A stretch of 14,401 nucleotides of DNA, from assembly GCA_945906715.1 (NCBI GenBank), contig CAMDRK010000031.1, positions 1 through 14,401 of the forward strand. Reading direction: 5' to 3'. The notes beneath the pieces are model-generated. The model saw only the letters and a program-made list of their open reading frames with translations, did not search any database and was not told the origin of the DNA. Source of the DNA: Nitrospira lenta (GTDB lineage: Bacteria; Nitrospirota; Nitrospiria; Nitrospirales; Nitrospiraceae). A program made the translations under genes and the position numbers. Below, piece by piece: positions 14,375 through 14,401 of this stretch (the first letter of the stretch is position 1; each line of letters starts with the position of its first letter).

Positions 14375-14401
14375 GGATGGAGGCTGATGATCTTCTGTGC
14401 T
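14375..14401 (+). repeat. 27-base dispersed repeat, copy B (cut by the window end)
   Basis: Matches 9527-9553 at 25 of 27 positions and runs to the last base of the window, so the true repeat probably continues. In copy A a 9-nt-unit palindrome starts 12 bases further on; a fifth palindrome may therefore lie just beyond this window. Confidence 0.7.

Noticed and set aside
1..14401. tRNA, rRNA or known riboswitch
   Set aside because: I found no cloverleaf, rRNA signature or riboswitch motif that I could support by eye.

Overview
The window looks like a chromosomal stretch of a high-GC Gram-negative bacterium. The gene set (short RNB nuclease, RbgA GTPase, Xi-class glutathione transferase, small CxHxH/CxxC proteins, VapBC) together with the 9-nt-unit palindromes between genes reminds me of Nitrospira-type genomes. 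That assignment rests on memory and gene style; no marker gene in the window proves it.

Layout. Positions 1-4445 (+) are the downstream part of a type III restriction-modification operon. An AlbA/Schlafen-type ATP-binding regulator, cut by the window start, overlaps by 4 bases (ATGA) a full-length type III restriction subunit (Res). The Mod methyltransferase is expected before position 1. After a 221-base structured gap comes a compact RNB-family exoribonuclease (4667-6130, +). It converges on a minus-strand block: the circularly permuted ribosome-assembly GTPase RbgA (6202-7071), a membrane-anchored protein with a PLD-like domain (7253-8200), and a glutathionyl-hydroquinone reductase (8529-9473). 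Divergent from the last is a small exported Ig-like protein (9825-10190, +) with a clear sigma70-type promoter and a hairpin terminator.

An apparently intact IS30-family element (about 10267-11337) separates it from a minus-strand CPA1 cation/proton antiporter (11427-12677) that lacks the usual regulatory C-terminus. Next come a 60-residue putative zinc-binding protein (12946-13128), a 409-base region without a convincing gene, and a vapBC toxin-antitoxin pair (13538-14141) with a good promoter and an operator-like palindrome.

The most unusual feature is a family of four intergenic inverted arrays (6143-6236, 7151-7219, 8445-8520, 9566-9661). In each, both arms are built from tandem 9-nt units close to YTGGTYTRT, so the transcript can fold into a long hairpin. 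Three lie at gene 3' ends, one between divergent genes. One supplies the last codons and the stop of rbgA. A 27-base sequence just upstream of copy 4 recurs at the very end of the window, which suggests a fifth copy starts beyond it. I know no named repeat family that fits. It is the best candidate here for something undescribed, possibly acting as bidirectional terminators, RNA-stability elements or mobile palindromes.

The defence genes (type III RM with its regulator, VapBC), the IS and the palindromes mark this as an accessory-rich region between housekeeping genes.
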